This document shows, one piece after another, positions 46,412-60,300 of a stretch of DNA of 64,000 nt; the stretch's first letter is position 1; each line of letters begins with the position of its first letter. The notes under the pieces were generated by a model. The model saw only the letters and a list, made by a program, of their open reading frames with translations. It did no database searches and was not told the origin of the DNA. The position numbers and the translations under genes are program-made. Location: contig NOWV01000053.1 of NCBI GenBank assembly GCA_003344405.1, positions 62,001 to 126,000 on the forward strand. The letters are read 5' to 3'. The stretch comes from Trichoplax sp. H2. Taxonomy: Eukaryota; Placozoa; Uniplacotomia; Trichoplacea.

Positions 46412-49400
46412 ATGACTCGAGTCTATGTTACGAGATGTTTGCCTGAGGATAGTGCTCGCCTATTGCAGAAAGATGGGTAAGATTGAGACTAGAAGAGGAG
46501 GATAGATAATTTTTAATGCTCGCTATCTTTTCTTCTTACTTACTTGCTTGCTCAAACAAGTTGAATTGGAGTCTTATTTTCGTGTTCTATCACCGTATTC
46601 ATCAGTAGTATGCTAGTGAGTGATAAAAAATGAGCCAAAGGTGATTAAAAAAAAATCAAGGTCAATCAACTTGATGAACATGTTGACGATGGCGAATTGG
46701 TTCAATGAGAAGAGGTCCAGGGTATGCTCTAAATGAGTCCTCGAATTTTAGCTTAGTTTATTTTTATATCCAGTTGGCAGTAATGCCTTCAGTGAGGATA
46801 ACATAAAGGCATCAGATCACTCTGATGATCGCTATAAGGGGAACTAGCATTGTTTATATTCGGATATTATTTGATTTTTCTGATAGGAAAAATAGACAAA
46901 AGCTAATTCATTAATAAGCGTAGAATTATATATTTTACGTATTAATAAATGATGATTTATACTGTAAATCTTGATATACTATGTCATATTGAATACGTAA
47001 TATCATTTCCTTATCGATTTACTTAGTGTAGTAGAGCGTTTCATAAGTTATCAATTAGGTCCTGGACTTGAAGTTATAGTACTGCATCGAGGAGAAAATT
47101 TCTATTTCCGTTGTAGCTATAATAGTTGTGAAAGACATCCGTTAGGATTCATTGAGTTGCTATGTTATGCTAACCAGACTCCATCCTGAATATTCACGAT
47201 TTCTGATCATGACCAAGATGAAGTAGCAGTCGTAACAACGGCAGTTAATGTACTTTTATGCAGCATTGTATCTGTTTATAATAGTTCAAGAGCTGAATAT
47301 CCTCGCTAGGAACAACACTAGCATGACTTAACAATTGCAATTTTTCTTTCCTTAAAAGAGAAAGCTTCAAATACAAATTGTAAACCTACACTTCCGTACT
47401 GATCTGCTCATGAGTCCAAAACATCAATTCTGTTCTTGTTAACTCCTTTAATGAGATTAATGCCATTTCCTTCGTGATCATCCTACGGTTATCATTTGAT
47501 TTTTTATTTCTTAATGTAATTACGTTCGATATACATGGAGTACATGTAGTACAATTCATGACATTATAAATCTAAACCTCAATTCCGTTGTTGTAAACTC
47601 GTTCAATCAGATCAATGCCATTTCCTCCGTAATGAATCGAAGGTTATCATTTGATTCATTTCCCAATACATTACAGCATAGTATACTGCAATTACGTTCG
47701 ATTTAGAGTACAGTGCAATTCATGGTGTTATTATCGCTTGAATATTTCCTAGCTATCGCTGCTATCATAAGAATTCGTGATGTTCCTTGAATACTGTAAT
47801 TCAGCCCTAAATTAGCTTCAGATTAAAATTAAGAATACAGTATAGTCCTTGGTGGTTGTAAGACGAACTTAGTTTATGTAGTAAAGTAAAATTTACAAGA
47901 AACTGTAGTTGTTGTTTTATTATTTGAAGACACCTTATCACAAATGCTTAAAATAAACAGTTATTGTTAACATGGGTCCGCACGCACATACAGTGATGGC
48001 ATTCTAGATAGATGAATTAGCTGCATTCGCTTTGCAAATCTATCAAAACGAATTCTTTAAGCTTACAATTGAACTCTCTACGTTTCCACGTTTTTTGCCG
48101 TTTCCTTTCATCTCCGTAATGATTAAAGTGTATTCAAAACGTCAAGCCATTTATTGAGAGGTTGCGTTTAACATTTTTGTCTAAAGGAAAGAAATTAAAA
48201 ATTTTTTTAAGCAATGTACAGTATAATTTCAAGTCTTTTATATATCCAGCCATTAAATGGATTTGTTAATGGTTTACTTTACGTAGCATCAACGTCGTCA
48301 TGAGAAGTACTGATGATGCTATACCAAGACAAGAATTATTAGACAATATTCCAGGATGCGATGCACTCATTTGTATGCTGACGGATAAAGTTGACAAAGA
48401 TGTCCTAGATGCAGCAGGCAAGCATGATACTAAATTAAATCATTTAACAAGTATACGCAGTTAATACTGTATTGGTACCATCTCTGCATTAGGATGAATG
48501 CTAATTTATTACCTGCTGTTACGATATATTCATAATCACTTTGGATACATACAATTTTATTGATAAAAATGTAGGAGGCCATTTATTTTTATTTAGCATG
48601 TATAACACTAAATTGCATAATTGTCATTACATGGATTGTTAGGCTATGAGATTGGCCAGATGTATCTGATAACGTTTTTACTCTATTTTATGATACAATA
48701 GGTCCAAGTTTAAAGGTTATCGCTACTGTTTCAGTTGGTTTTGACCATATTGATTTGGATGAATGTAAAAAGAGGTATTAATATCTTTAAATATATAAAG
48801 GCTTTGCTTTTTAGTAAGTGAATAAATAGAAATGAAAGGATTCAACATCTTCATAATAAGTGTGTTGTTCAGTATTTATTTTGAATATTGTATATTAAAG
48901 AATGAATAATACTTTACGGTTTAAAATTCTTCATCGTAATACTCGTAGAATTATACATAGTATGGTATTAATATTTGAGCTTTGTGTGCAGATAAAATTC
49001 GATAAAATATAAAAAGTCTGAAAATGTCTCTAAATTAGCGTTTAATGATCGTTAATGATATTTGTATCACCAAACTTCCGTCTTTGAAACTAGGAATATC
49101 GTTGTCAGTAACACCCCAAGAGTGTCAACAGACGCAGTAGTAAGTGTTCAATTTTATTAACACGATGACTTGAGTTTACCCTTAATTGTCAGAAATGAAT
49201 AAAGACGTTTTCTATCTTGACAGGCTGAATTAACCGTAGCCTTACTTTTGGCTACGTCCAGGCGTCTTATGGAGTGTGCTAATGCTGTAAAAAAGTTAGT
49301 CCTTATAGATTACAATAAATTAGAGCTAATAAGATTCTAATCCGGCTATTACAACTTGCTTTATTTTATTAGTGGTGATTGGAAAAGTTGGGGTTTACTT

Positions 49401-50761
49401 TGGATGTGTGGAACCGAACTACGAGGCAGTACTGTTGGTATTTTTGGCCTTGGACGAATCGGTACATGCAGATAACGATACTCAATTTTTTTAATTTTAC
49501 CTTCGATTACCATCTTGATTCTAAAGAAGTATGCTAACTGCGTACTTACATGTCACTAATTTACGCTTGTCTATACCGTATGAATGATATTTACTGTAGG
49601 TATCGCTATCGCTACACGCTTACAGTGTTTTGGAGTAAAACAATTTTACTATACTGATATCGTAGAGGTACCTCAAGGTTTGTGTTTTAATTCCAAATTA
49701 TTATCTAATTTTCTTTTCTGACCTTCACATTTAAGTAAAATTGCCTATATGAGAGTTAACTGTAGCGACTAATGTATAATTTTCATATTAAAAACTAATT
49801 GAAATTTTGTTCAAACAGCCTCTAAATTTGGTGCCGAGAGAGGTAATAGGGTATTTTCAATGGAAATCTTATTCTTGTACCATTACTAATTATTATTTTG
49901 CATTGATTAGTTGAAATTGAAGATCTCTTAAAAAGCTGTGATTTCATAATCATCAATTGCGCATTAACACCGGAGACAGCGGGTAATTTTTCAGACTGTA
50001 GAGATAGTAGATTTAATCTAAGATTTAGTTAGTTTGCAATGTGCTATTAACTAATGTAATTTTACTTTCTTTAGGCCTTTTTAACGAGAAAGCATTTGCA
50101 AAAATGAAGAACAATTGCGTTCTTGTTAATGCTGCTAGGTAAACTATTAAGGCAATCACTAGTAGTATACAAAGAAAATAAAGCGGATTGAGATGTCAAG
50201 ATTTTCTTATGAAATTATATCCACAATTTAATAACTATCTCTTCCAAGTATCGGATAATTTGTAACCGTGTGCACTATGAATAGTATTGAATAAAATTTT
50301 TGCTTAATAGGGATTTAAAGAAATTAAAAAAACGTTTCTGTCACAACTTTTATTAGGGGCGGCGTGATCAACCAGAAAGATTTATACCAAGCACTAGTCT
50401 CCGGAGCCATCAAGGTAAGTTTAATCTAATTGAATTACTACAACTAACATTGTTCGCTATTGGAGTAAATATAATTTTATAATAATTAAATGTATAAAAG
50501 GGTGCTGGACTTGATGTAACTGACCCGGAACCAATGACGAAAGATGATCCATTACTGACCTTAAATAACTGCGGTAATTACATTAATAAGCATATAGAGC
50601 CTCTGGAGTATACTTACATATAATTTACATATTTCTTAGTTGTTTTGCCACACATCGGTAGTAATACCATGGAAACAAGAACGGAAATGGCCAGTTTAGC
50701 GGTTAACAACGTCTTGGCTGTCTTGGATGGTAAACCACTGCTAACCCCAGTTCCTCGTTAA
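46412..50761 (+). CDS. GRHPR: Glyoxylate/hydroxypyruvate reductase, 13 exons
   Basis: D-2-hydroxyacid dehydrogenase that reduces glyoxylate to glycolate and hydroxypyruvate to D-glycerate with NAD(P)H. Exons: 46412-46476, 48287-48417, 48702-48774, 49094-49139, 49224-49294, 49373-49461, 49600-49677, 49819-49842, 49911-49982, 50075-50138, 50357-50414, 50501-50573, 50640-50761; phases all agree and give 321 residues (human 328). Start [13 protein letters not shown]; substrate-domain loop [12 protein letters not shown]; Rossmann motif GIFGLGRIG; substrate-binding and catalytic Arg in NAARGG; catalytic Glu in DPEP; catalytic His in LPHIGS. The human LWLCGYGL region reads LLWMCGTEL. The second intron begins with GC, not GT. 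Intron 1 is 1.8 kb and contains a 155-bp tandem duplication. Confidence 0.95.
47424..47735. repeat. 155-bp tandem duplication in GRHPR intron 1
   Basis: TCAATTCTGTTCTTGTTAAC at 47424 is repeated as TCAATTCCGTTGTTGTAAAC at 47579. Both copies continue through AATGCCATTTCCT(T/C)CGT and GGTTATCATTTGATT to an ATTACGTTCGAT / AATTCATG end. Divergence is moderate. Confidence 0.8.
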
Positions 50762-52490
50762 GTCTTTCTTCGATTCAGGAATACTGCAATGTCAAATACT
50801 GGCTTTCACCCTATAGCAAACATGTCGTCAACCACAACATGCCCGTTTATCGTATATTGTAAATGTGTGATGTATATTTATTGTCCATTTATAACATTTT
50901 AAAGTTATTGAGTTTGATTATATTAGCGGATTCTCGTATTAAACAGCAGGTAAATGGATACTTTTCTGTAGACAAAGAAACGACTTTCCACTAGCTAGAA
51001 CGAAACGAAATATCTGATACACAATCTTTAAAGTTAACTACAAATTTCCTCGATGAGGCTTTAAGCTGCCCCCTAGTCCCTATAATCTAGCATTTAGATA
51101 TGAGATCTTGACTATAGTAAAATTATAGTCATTGGTGTTTGAAAATTAAAAATAAATGTACCTATTATTCATAGGTTGATTGACATTTAAAAATATTTAT
51201 TCTCTTGCCATAACTTAATACCGTTAAAGTGACATCCACGTACATATGCGTATATATAACGAAATGTCAATTAAGACACTGCTCTTCTGTCTCGAACAAG
51301 TACTGCATGCTAAAAACTAGTTAGCTGGTCCTAGGCAAGTGATTTTGATCATTCTTTGTTAGCAACAGGAAGAATGTTTGTATAGAATATGTGCTCCTTA
51401 GCAGTATTCAATTTTATGAATTATATATATATATGTTTTACATTATACGCGTACACATACCAAATTATTAGTTTACAAAACTAATAGAACTGTTGCGTTC
51501 TGGACTATTTGTACTAAGTATTAATAGCCATCGAAGCTATTATTAATAGAACTGTTCCCGTATTTTAAGCTATACACTTGTCGATGGCTTGCTACAGATT
51601 ACTAAACTTATTGCAATTTATGCAAAAGCCAACAAGTCTGTAATAGCATACGAATTTATATTACTATGGTCATGCAATAGCATTCCAATATGCGTCCAGT
51701 ATCTGAGCTCAATAGATAGCTGGCAAGCAGGTTAAAGAGTCTCAATTGTTAGGTTGCCTTATTATTTGGCATGTTTTGCAGAGCTCTGCGCTGGAAAGTT
51801 AGGTAGAAGCAGCTGTGGCCACTTCTTAGTTATATCTAAATGATATATGTACGTTATATCATGATGAAAATAAACAACAGCTGAATGCCGGTTTTGCACT
51901 CCATTTGTAACAAACTATAAAATAAATCCTGCTAGATTGACTACCGATGCTATCTAGCCTAAAATATCCAGAAAGGAAGACTGTCAGCCATGATCGTTAA
52001 ATTAAAGGCATTAATAGGGATCCTTTTTTAGAATTCTATACAAATTATAGTATTGGTACTGATTCACGAGCTTCATTAATAGGTATCATACTACACTCGG
52101 ATTGTACACCTATTTCGCGCTTGCATAGCTTACTATAGTAGCTGCAGCGGTGGTCCGCTATAGCCCAACCCAAACACATGTCTGTAACACATACAAATAC
52201 AGTACGAATCCGTTGCAGAAGTGACATTTTCCTCTTCTCTCGTCCAATTTGCCTCTCTTCGCGCTTATTTCTATTCCATAGTATCGAAAACAAACTACCA
52301 GAAGGGATCAAATTTAGCAAAATTTTGATCGTCATTAGTGTAAAGAGCAGAAAATTAATCAGTTCCTTGATCAGTTAACCCTCGTTAAGGCTATTCTATC
52401 AACCTTTACATTGTATTGCTGCTTGGGAAGCAATACGGATGCTAACAGTGATTGATTTGAGTAGCAAAAATTCAATTTGGATTTGATAAC
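50762..52490. other. Spacer between GRHPR and MUS81
   Basis: About 1.7 kb, AT-rich, no supported gene. Anonymous frames overlap on both strands at 52045-52378, just before the MUS81 start, without recognisable motifs. This part probably contains the MUS81 promoter and leader. Confidence 0.4.
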
Positions 52491-55400
52491 ATGGCCGAAG
52501 TCAAAAGTGCCAACAAACTCTTTCTAAGATGGTTAAGAGAATGGTATCAGGATGCTAGTGATAAAGATTCGAAGATGCGATTTGTATATAAAAAGGTAAA
52601 AAGTTAGCCTGTAGCATTAATGGCTTAGTGGATTATATGGTGTAGACCTAGAGGTGATTCGGCCAGTTGTTTGTCAAGCAGTCAGACGTTCCCTGCAATG
52701 GCCCATCGAGAAAGTTCACATATAACAGCGGCAGACATTCGAAAATGGAAGATATTGTCAAGTCCGATGTTGTAGTTTTAATTACCATTCCAATTGCTTC
52801 AAATTTTCTATGGTACTTTAGCCGGCTAATTTATCCATTCTATGTTAGTCTTTGTCCATATGCAGAGCCTTGAAAACATGATTTTTAATTCCTTGCCGAT
52901 GATACCTGTTCGACATGTTGTTATGCAGATGATTCGGTAAATTGAGCTCAACTCTGCGCAGTATAGTAGTGAAAGCTGGATCAAAGGTTGAGATATCGAA
53001 TAGCTTAGGATTAGCAAGTGCTAATTATAAATTATACTCCAAATCTCTATGCAAAATCAAATTCTTCTTTTTCCAAATGCTACCCAGTATAGTTGTTTAC
53101 AAACTACAGGCAGTAAATTGGAGTTTTACAGTTGACTGCTAAGATTGCGCACAGCTAATCGAATTCGATGGTCTAAATTGAAGTTTGCTATTGATTGAAT
53201 TACCATAGGCTATTAAATCATTATCATCATACCCGCCACCTATTACCGATGTCCATGCGTTGAAGCAACTGCAAAATTTCGGAGTTAAGCTATGCAAAAG
53301 CCTTGGCGAAAAATTACAGCAATATCTGGACGAAGGCAGTAAGTGATCTAGTATAATCTTTACCGGTCGTAATGCGTCTTATGCTTGCTATTCATGATGG
53401 CATAAATCAATCCAATGCAAAGCATCTAATCGCAGTAGTAATGTATCAATATTTCGTCTTCAACTTTGTTTTCCTAGCATGTATTGCTAATTTTGAAGTA
53501 AGTTAGAGATTGTTGTTAATTCTTGCATCTAGATACACTTCCTACTCATTCTGTAAATCCAGTAAAGAAAGCGACACCACCTATACCAAAAACCAGTGCC
53601 AAACAGCGTCCAATATCTAAAAGCAATCGTCCTAGCAAGACTCAGACCAAGCAACCTCTAGTAAGTGTCAAGTTGTAGATTTAAGCTTAAATTGTCAATT
53701 CTACTCTAAACATTATTATAGGTGATGTAAAAGAAAGGAAAATGCAATATAACACAGCTATACTTATTATTATTTAGAAAAAGAAGGCAGACACAGCACG
53801 GCAAAGAAGAGCTGATCGAAAAACAAGCGTTGAACCGGACGATGATAATGCAAACCAAGACTTAGCGAGTACCAGTAGCGATGAAATCCTCTTCAGTACC
53901 GGAATTGATCAATCCTCAGGTCGCAAGCATCGCAATACAGCACGTAAAAGTTGTCCCATTAATCTAGATGACTCTTACACCAGGTAAATAAAAATATTAA
54001 AGAAGCTGTGACTTGATCTAAAATCAGGGAGTGTGGATGTATAGCAAGAGAAATTACTGTCTCTCATTACTCCTCCAATGAAATAAAATTAGGCAAACTT
54101 ACTACATATCACTCTAGGTTCTGTATATATTTCTAGTGCAGTAGTGCAGTATATTTCGAGTTTATCAAGTTTGAGACAAGTGTATATTTTAATATTAGTC
54201 CCTACGTTTCATTGCCCAGTTATTAAAATGAGATATACTATATTACAGATTATTAGCATTTCATCTCTTCAGCTTAAACATGCAATTGAAGCACTGCTAT
54301 CTAGAAAGTAGTTGGCGTACGCCCAACTAATGTAAGCTTATATTTTAATAAAAATTCAAGCTTGAAATATTGGTATATTGATGAGAATAAGAATACCGTT
54401 ATGGCAAGAAAGAAATCTAAACTCATTTTTAATGGTATGTCTTTATAATAACGTCGTCTGCACACTCGATACAACTGCAGAATTTGTCATTTTGCAAACT
54501 GCTCGGTTATTTTACAAAATGACCAATTATCTATACGATAAATGACATATAGATGTAGAGTGCATAAGTAGGCTTCATGCTTTTTATTTGCTTACTGCGG
54601 TCTACGGGCTTAAAGTTAATCTAGTTGAAACTTAATTTCCAGTAATTGCTATTATGCGTGTATAGTTACTTAAACGACCATGTCCTATTTTGTTGCAACA
54701 GATGCAGGGCAAAAATTATATACTATCAAAACTACAAGTAGTCAACTTGTTTCATCAAAGGTAAAATATCAACTTGATGAAAATCAAGATCAGTCCAAGT
54801 AAGTTGCAGTTTGACATTGTTACTCATTCCTCAATTGAACAGATGTGTATAGGTTTACTTGTTTATTATGATAGAAAGATGATTAGATACTGCTATTACA
54901 GTGAGGATACTGTCATTTTTTCTCCGTCAAACTAACTCCTGTTTATAAAATAAAGTGATAGCGAATTCATTATTGCCTACCTCCATCATGATTACGCTGG
55001 TGAATTATGCAATCCGCCACGTGAATTATGCAATCTGCCACGCGATTCTACATATGGTATGTCAGGCTCACAGTACGAGATATAAATTCACCAAGTTGAT
55101 ACAGATTTAGCGGATACCACTTCTATCTACAGTATATATCTTAGCAAGCCTTCATTATTTTACTATGTTGATGACTAATTTGTGACCTCATTCATAGATT
55201 CACGTGCTGTAGAATTTGGATCTAGGGAAACTACAACGTCTTCGAGAAAATGTGCATTTAAGCTTCAGCCTGGTATGTTTGTATCAATTATATTCTATGC
55301 TTGCATAGTTGAATATCGCTAAATAACCCTGTCTTAATAACTTCTGTACTTAAATCCTTCGTTATTGTCTTTCCAAAAAATTAATTACTTAGACGACTAT

Positions 55401-57006
55401 AGGATCTGCTTATGTGTTGATAATCAAGAAATGAGCGGGTACAGCAGCTGTTCTGTCATAAAATATTGCATGGAACCTTAAAATAAATTTTATTTATGTA
55501 AATTTGATTTAATCTCCAGGAGAAGTACAACAATTGATTTTGGAGGTTTTTTCGATACTTGCGGTAGTATCTTGTTTACACTTAATTTGTAAACGAATCT
55601 TTTTATCAATTTGTTATAACGTTTAGTAACAAATTTTTACAGACTTTATCTACGACAAACGCAAATTACATCTTGGCGACTTTCTTTGGGTAGCGAAAGA
55701 TAAAAATAGTATGCTGGCGTTGAATATGTATTAGATATTAGCAAAGTAGTAATATTAATTTATCAATTGCTCTTTCATCTTCAATGTCATGTATACCCTA
55801 TACAAGGTGATAGGGAACTTGTAATAGACTGTATTGTTGAAAGGAAAAGTATGGATGATCTCGGTTCTAGCATTAAAGACGGCAGATATCATGAGCAAAA
55901 GGTAAATGATGAATAGTACCTACATTTAGAACTTACTGTAAGAAATTAGGTAAGTAAACCCTGGTATTACTAAATTTTTTCTTGATTTAAATGTAAAATG
56001 TACTTGTTTATCATTCTCATTACTTAACAGTTTCGGCTCGGGAAGTGTGAAATGAATAAAATTTTCTACGTAGCTGAAAATTCTAATAGTTCTGGTGTCG
56101 GTATACCAATATCCAGATTACATCAAGCAATACTAAATACTCGCGTATGAATAAAGTTTTATTGGATTTACGTGAAACTTTACGTCGATATGCTTTAATC
56201 ATTTTGTTAACTTTAGGTTGTAGACGACTTTGCTGTTTGGGTTACTCAAAGTTGGAAAGAAACGGCCGAATTTATTGCCGCTCTTACGAAAAGTCTTCAA
56301 CATATGTATCGGGTTAATATATTCATGATTCAGCTAACTTATGGTATTGTTACAACCCAATATTTATTACGAGATATTATATACTCCTTTGCTCTAGGGT
56401 AAAACTTTATACTGTGCAGCAGATCAATGTGATGTAGCCTATGCTGATGATTACTTACCTACGTTCGAAATGTTTAATAAAAGATTCGTGAAGAACAAGG
56501 TAATATAACAAAATTATAAGTAATTACTGTTGAGCAGTTATTATCTATGCAATTGACATTATTTTATGTACTGTACACTTGCAAATCAGAAAATGACTGT
56601 CAAAGAAGCATTTGTTAAACTATTACTTCCAATCAGTGGTGCATCACCTGATAAGGCATTTGCGATTGTAAATGTCTACCCGACTGTTAACCAGTAAGCT
56701 TAAAATAGATTAATTCTTCACTTGATTAAGATACTAACAAGATCGATATTTTTCGGACTATTCTCAAGTTTATTAACAAAATATGAAGAATGTGAAAAAG
56801 AAGATGATAAAATACGGCTATTGGCTAATATAAGATATGGCTCAAAAAATAGGTTACAAATTTCTTTCTTGTAGAAATGATACAAAAATAATATGATTGA
56901 AATCTCGACTAACATTTTTTTGCAATTTATGTCGCATTATAGAAATATTGGACACGCTCTCAGCAAATCGATATATCTGTTTTTTAATACTGTAGCAACA
57001 TCATAA
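52491..57006 (+). CDS. MUS81: MUS81 structure-specific endonuclease subunit, 18 exons
   Basis: XPF-family nuclease that with EME1 cuts branched DNA at stalled forks and recombination joints. Exons: 52491-52595, 53209-53338, 53533-53660, 53778-53983, 54361-54434, 54702-54798, 54956-55056, 55198-55272, 55393-55438, 55520-55563, 55643-55708, 55807-55901, 56031-56144, 56217-56312, 56398-56499, 56590-56693, 56742-56852, 56943-57006; all phases fit, about 585 residues (human 551). N-terminal HhH region: LFLRWLREWYQDAS and LKQLQNFGVKLCKSL. A basic and acidic linker follows. The nuclease has CLCVDNQE, KLHLGDFLWVAK and the catalytic VERKSMDDLGSSIKDGRYHE. C-terminal HhH2: KAFAIVNVYPTVNQ and NIGHALSKSIY. 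Between linker and nuclease (about residues 190-305), where the winged helix is expected, the sequence (KYWYIDENKNTV..., VKYQLDENQD, FIIAYLHHDYAG) is not recognisable as one. Confidence 0.93.
54997..55038 (+). repeat. MUS81: 21-bp in-frame tandem duplication inside a MUS81 exon
   Basis: GTGAATTATGCAATC(C/T)GCCAC occurs twice in direct succession and codes a repeated seven-residue unit, GELCNPPRELCNLPR. The copies differ by one base. It expands the poorly conserved segment ahead of the nuclease domain. Confidence 0.85.
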
Positions 57007-57383
57007 CCTAATCTACGCGTATACTAATTCATTCTCTATCGTTAAACCGATTTAACTCGTAACGATGCAGCTCACTCATATGGTTAAGTGTGAATTGAAC
57101 TAGTTATATACAAAGTAGAGTGAAAACATCATTGTATATTTTATACAGCGTCTGATGGATTGCCATTTCTCTCGTTTACCAATATCCATTTCCTTAGTAA
57201 TGCTTCTAAATTCTTGTTTACAATTGGATTTCCTTTATCGGAATTATGGATTGGTATAATAAATGATATAACATCAGTAAATAGTCAATCTTTCGATTTA
57301 TTTTATTTAGGTAATGGAGTGGTTTTCTGCAATCTGCATTTTGCTACGTCTTCGATATGGAGCCATTACCATCACAACTCATT
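57007..57383. other. Short spacer between convergent MUS81 and cathepsin genes
   Basis: 377 bases between two stop codons on opposite strands, leaving little room for both 3' untranslated regions; overlapping transcripts are possible. A plus-strand frame at 57160-57387 has no recognisable content and is not supported. Confidence 0.5.
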
Positions 57384-60300
57384 TTAGTACACAATTGCAG
57401 ATGTCGCCGATTTATTCAGTCCACATGCTCCAATGCCACGTACCACTCTGTAATAACCCTAATGATAGTAGTTCATACACAATACGAATTATAATGATTA
57501 TGCAGTTACGGCGTAAACGTGAGAGCTCAACTGCGATGCTTACCTTTTCTCCCCAATCGGTTCCCCAACTTTAAAATATAATTACATAGCATAAATTAAT
57601 AAATTATAATGCAGTACAAGAATTACTCAAGGGCTATAAATCTATATTAATAATAATTTTCAATTCCTTGAGATATAAACGCAGTATAATCGATATACAG
57701 TATTAAGCTTAATTAAAAAGCATAAGCCTAGCATGTCAATACAAACCTATTTTTTATTATCCAATAGGGTGTACTTTTCTCTAAAACAACATTACATTAA
57801 AAGAAACAATAAATATCCACTAGTAATAAGTATATTCATCATGAGTGTTAACATATCGTTGTAATTCATGGCGATAAACTACAGCAAATTTTATAAGATA
57901 TTACATCATTTGAATCAATATTATCTTACCTTCACCATAGCCAACGATTAAAACTCCATGATCTAATAATTTCGGATTGCAGTCTTTGTTTGTTGGATGA
58001 GCTATTCCTCCTTTGTAATGCTAGTAACAAGGTAAATTGTGCACTTCAATCGTATCGTAGCACAAACATACATATATTAAGAATCACCTTCATTTTACAA
58101 TTACAAGCCAATCATTTAAAAGTCTGGTGATGCCTTGAAAATAACTATTTAATATTATCATCAATCTGACTTTGATTTTATAGTACTATAATACATGCAG
58201 TATCAAATTACTATAATTAAGGAAAATTCTTAGCGAGAAAAATCTCATCTTACCAGCATGTTTACGGAGTTAATTCCAATTGCAACGGGACCATGTGCAA
58301 CAAGCCAAGCAGCAAGATCTATGATAAGATTTTTTGTTTGTTAGCTTTAAATGATCTATCATACGATAGAAGATCAAATTTTTATGCTGCGAAAGCTGCA
58401 TAATAATCCAATAAACCATTTCATTTTATTTCGTAGGCTCGTAATACAGATTCATAATAGTGATATCACTGTACCTGTCTCGTTCGTTGATACTTTAACA
58501 GAGGAATTAATGTAAACAACTTCTTCACTTTTATTGAGCTTGCATTTACCATTTTTAGCAACATAAGGGTAATCTTTTTCAGTTTCCAAGCCTCCCAGTC
58601 GATTCATGATAGAATGATACGCATTGAGTGGTAACCCTCCTTTACAACCTTCATCGATCTTATCGCAATCTACCAACTCTTGTTCACTTAATGAGTATAA
58701 TTTGCCTTTATTTAGGTACCATTGACCCTCAATATTACCAGTAGTAGCAAACGCCCAGCATGCACCGCAACGTTTCTATAATTATTAACATATCTAAAAT
58801 TATACAGGTTGTACGTATGATGCTAACTCTTTATAACTATACCAAACAAGTACAGTATGAGCAATTTCTTAAATACTGGGTAGAGAAAGGCTTTATATTA
58901 AGGCAATGATTTAAGAGCTATAGTGTCGATTAAATACTATTGACTTCTGTCCTACTAACGAATCTATTATTATCATTATACGAGGTGAACAATTTTATTA
59001 CCTGATCTTTAACGGCTGTAACAGCTCCTACGAAAAGTATTAGATAATAGAGAATTGGTTCACTATTAAATCAATTCGGTATGATTGCATACTAAAAAGC
59101 CATGATTTAACAAAATATTGAAGCTATTGGCGCATGTCATCTTTCTATTTGTCGCTTATCGAGTAAATACAGCTACAATATATCTACTAAAGCAGCAATG
59201 ATAAAAATTTAACGTGTACCTTTACTTCTCCAATCGAAGGATTGAGGGAGGGAATTTAATTGAGGAATGTTTGCTTTTTTAGTAGGGTAAAGTTGTTGTG
59301 GCCACTTTTTCATAGCATAAAATGATTTAACTTCTTGATCTAGATAAAATAATACAGTAATTTATATGCTATTCTTCATCAATAGATATTGTAAAGGTTA
59401 CGAGAATAAAGTGAAATTTAGGCGAAAGAAATCGTTAACCTGTTAAATCACTAAGCTTGGTGAAACCGTAGCGTCCGGTAACGTTATCATGCTTTTGAAA
59501 TAGCATAGCTCTAGCCATGTTTTTCGTAAATACTTGATAACGATAGTTTAATTCTGTCGATATCGTAATGTTGTTGAATTAAGAAAATTTAATGCGTGTT
59601 ACATTTCGTTTTCTTGGATTTACATCAGAATTATGCAGTAAGATTAGATACCGTATCAAGTAGTTAACGCGATTGTCCTACAATATGCGTACTGCGATAA
59701 GTTTAAATACAACTTGAATATCTATTCACAATCCATATTATGAAATGAAGAAGTAATTCTAGCCTATATCATTACTAGATGAATTGTCACTATTGTCAAA
59801 TTGAATACACGTCATATTCACTACAGTAAAGAGATCATTGACTCAACATCGATCCGTATTAGTTAACTTGCAAAAACTAATTTAGAGGCGATGCCATATT
59901 CGAGTAAAACACAGTATGATTACCTCTTTCCAGAGGTAGGATAAACTACTGTTATACTGCAGTAGTATTGTATGTAAATATCACCATAAAGACATGAATG
60001 AAGGTATTGATCATGAATGCACCAGTTCATGGATAACACATAGTCATCTATCTTACCTTGTATATTATTGTAACTCTTGTTATATTCCTTAATAAATTGT
60101 AGATAGTTTTCAAACATTGGATCATGATGAGCAGCCTAAAGAAAAAAAAAAATCGTCCATTAAGATTTCTATTGCATAGTCATCATCACAATAACACCCG
60201 TATAAGTGTAGAATTAGAGATGAAAATTTTACATTGAGGTTTAAAGTAGCATTTACTACCTTCATCTACGTATACTAATAGTCTAGATTCTATAGATCGA

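Noticed and set aside
56718-56915. Minus-strand 65-codon frame
   Set aside because: It is the antisense shadow of the MUS81 exon at 56742-56852.
57160-57387. Possible last exon of MUS81 starting CGTCTGATGG
   Set aside because: Phase fits, but the sequence does not resemble the MUS81 end; exons 56742-56852 and 56943-57006 match it (ANIRYGSKNR, NIGHALSKSIY) and close with a stop.
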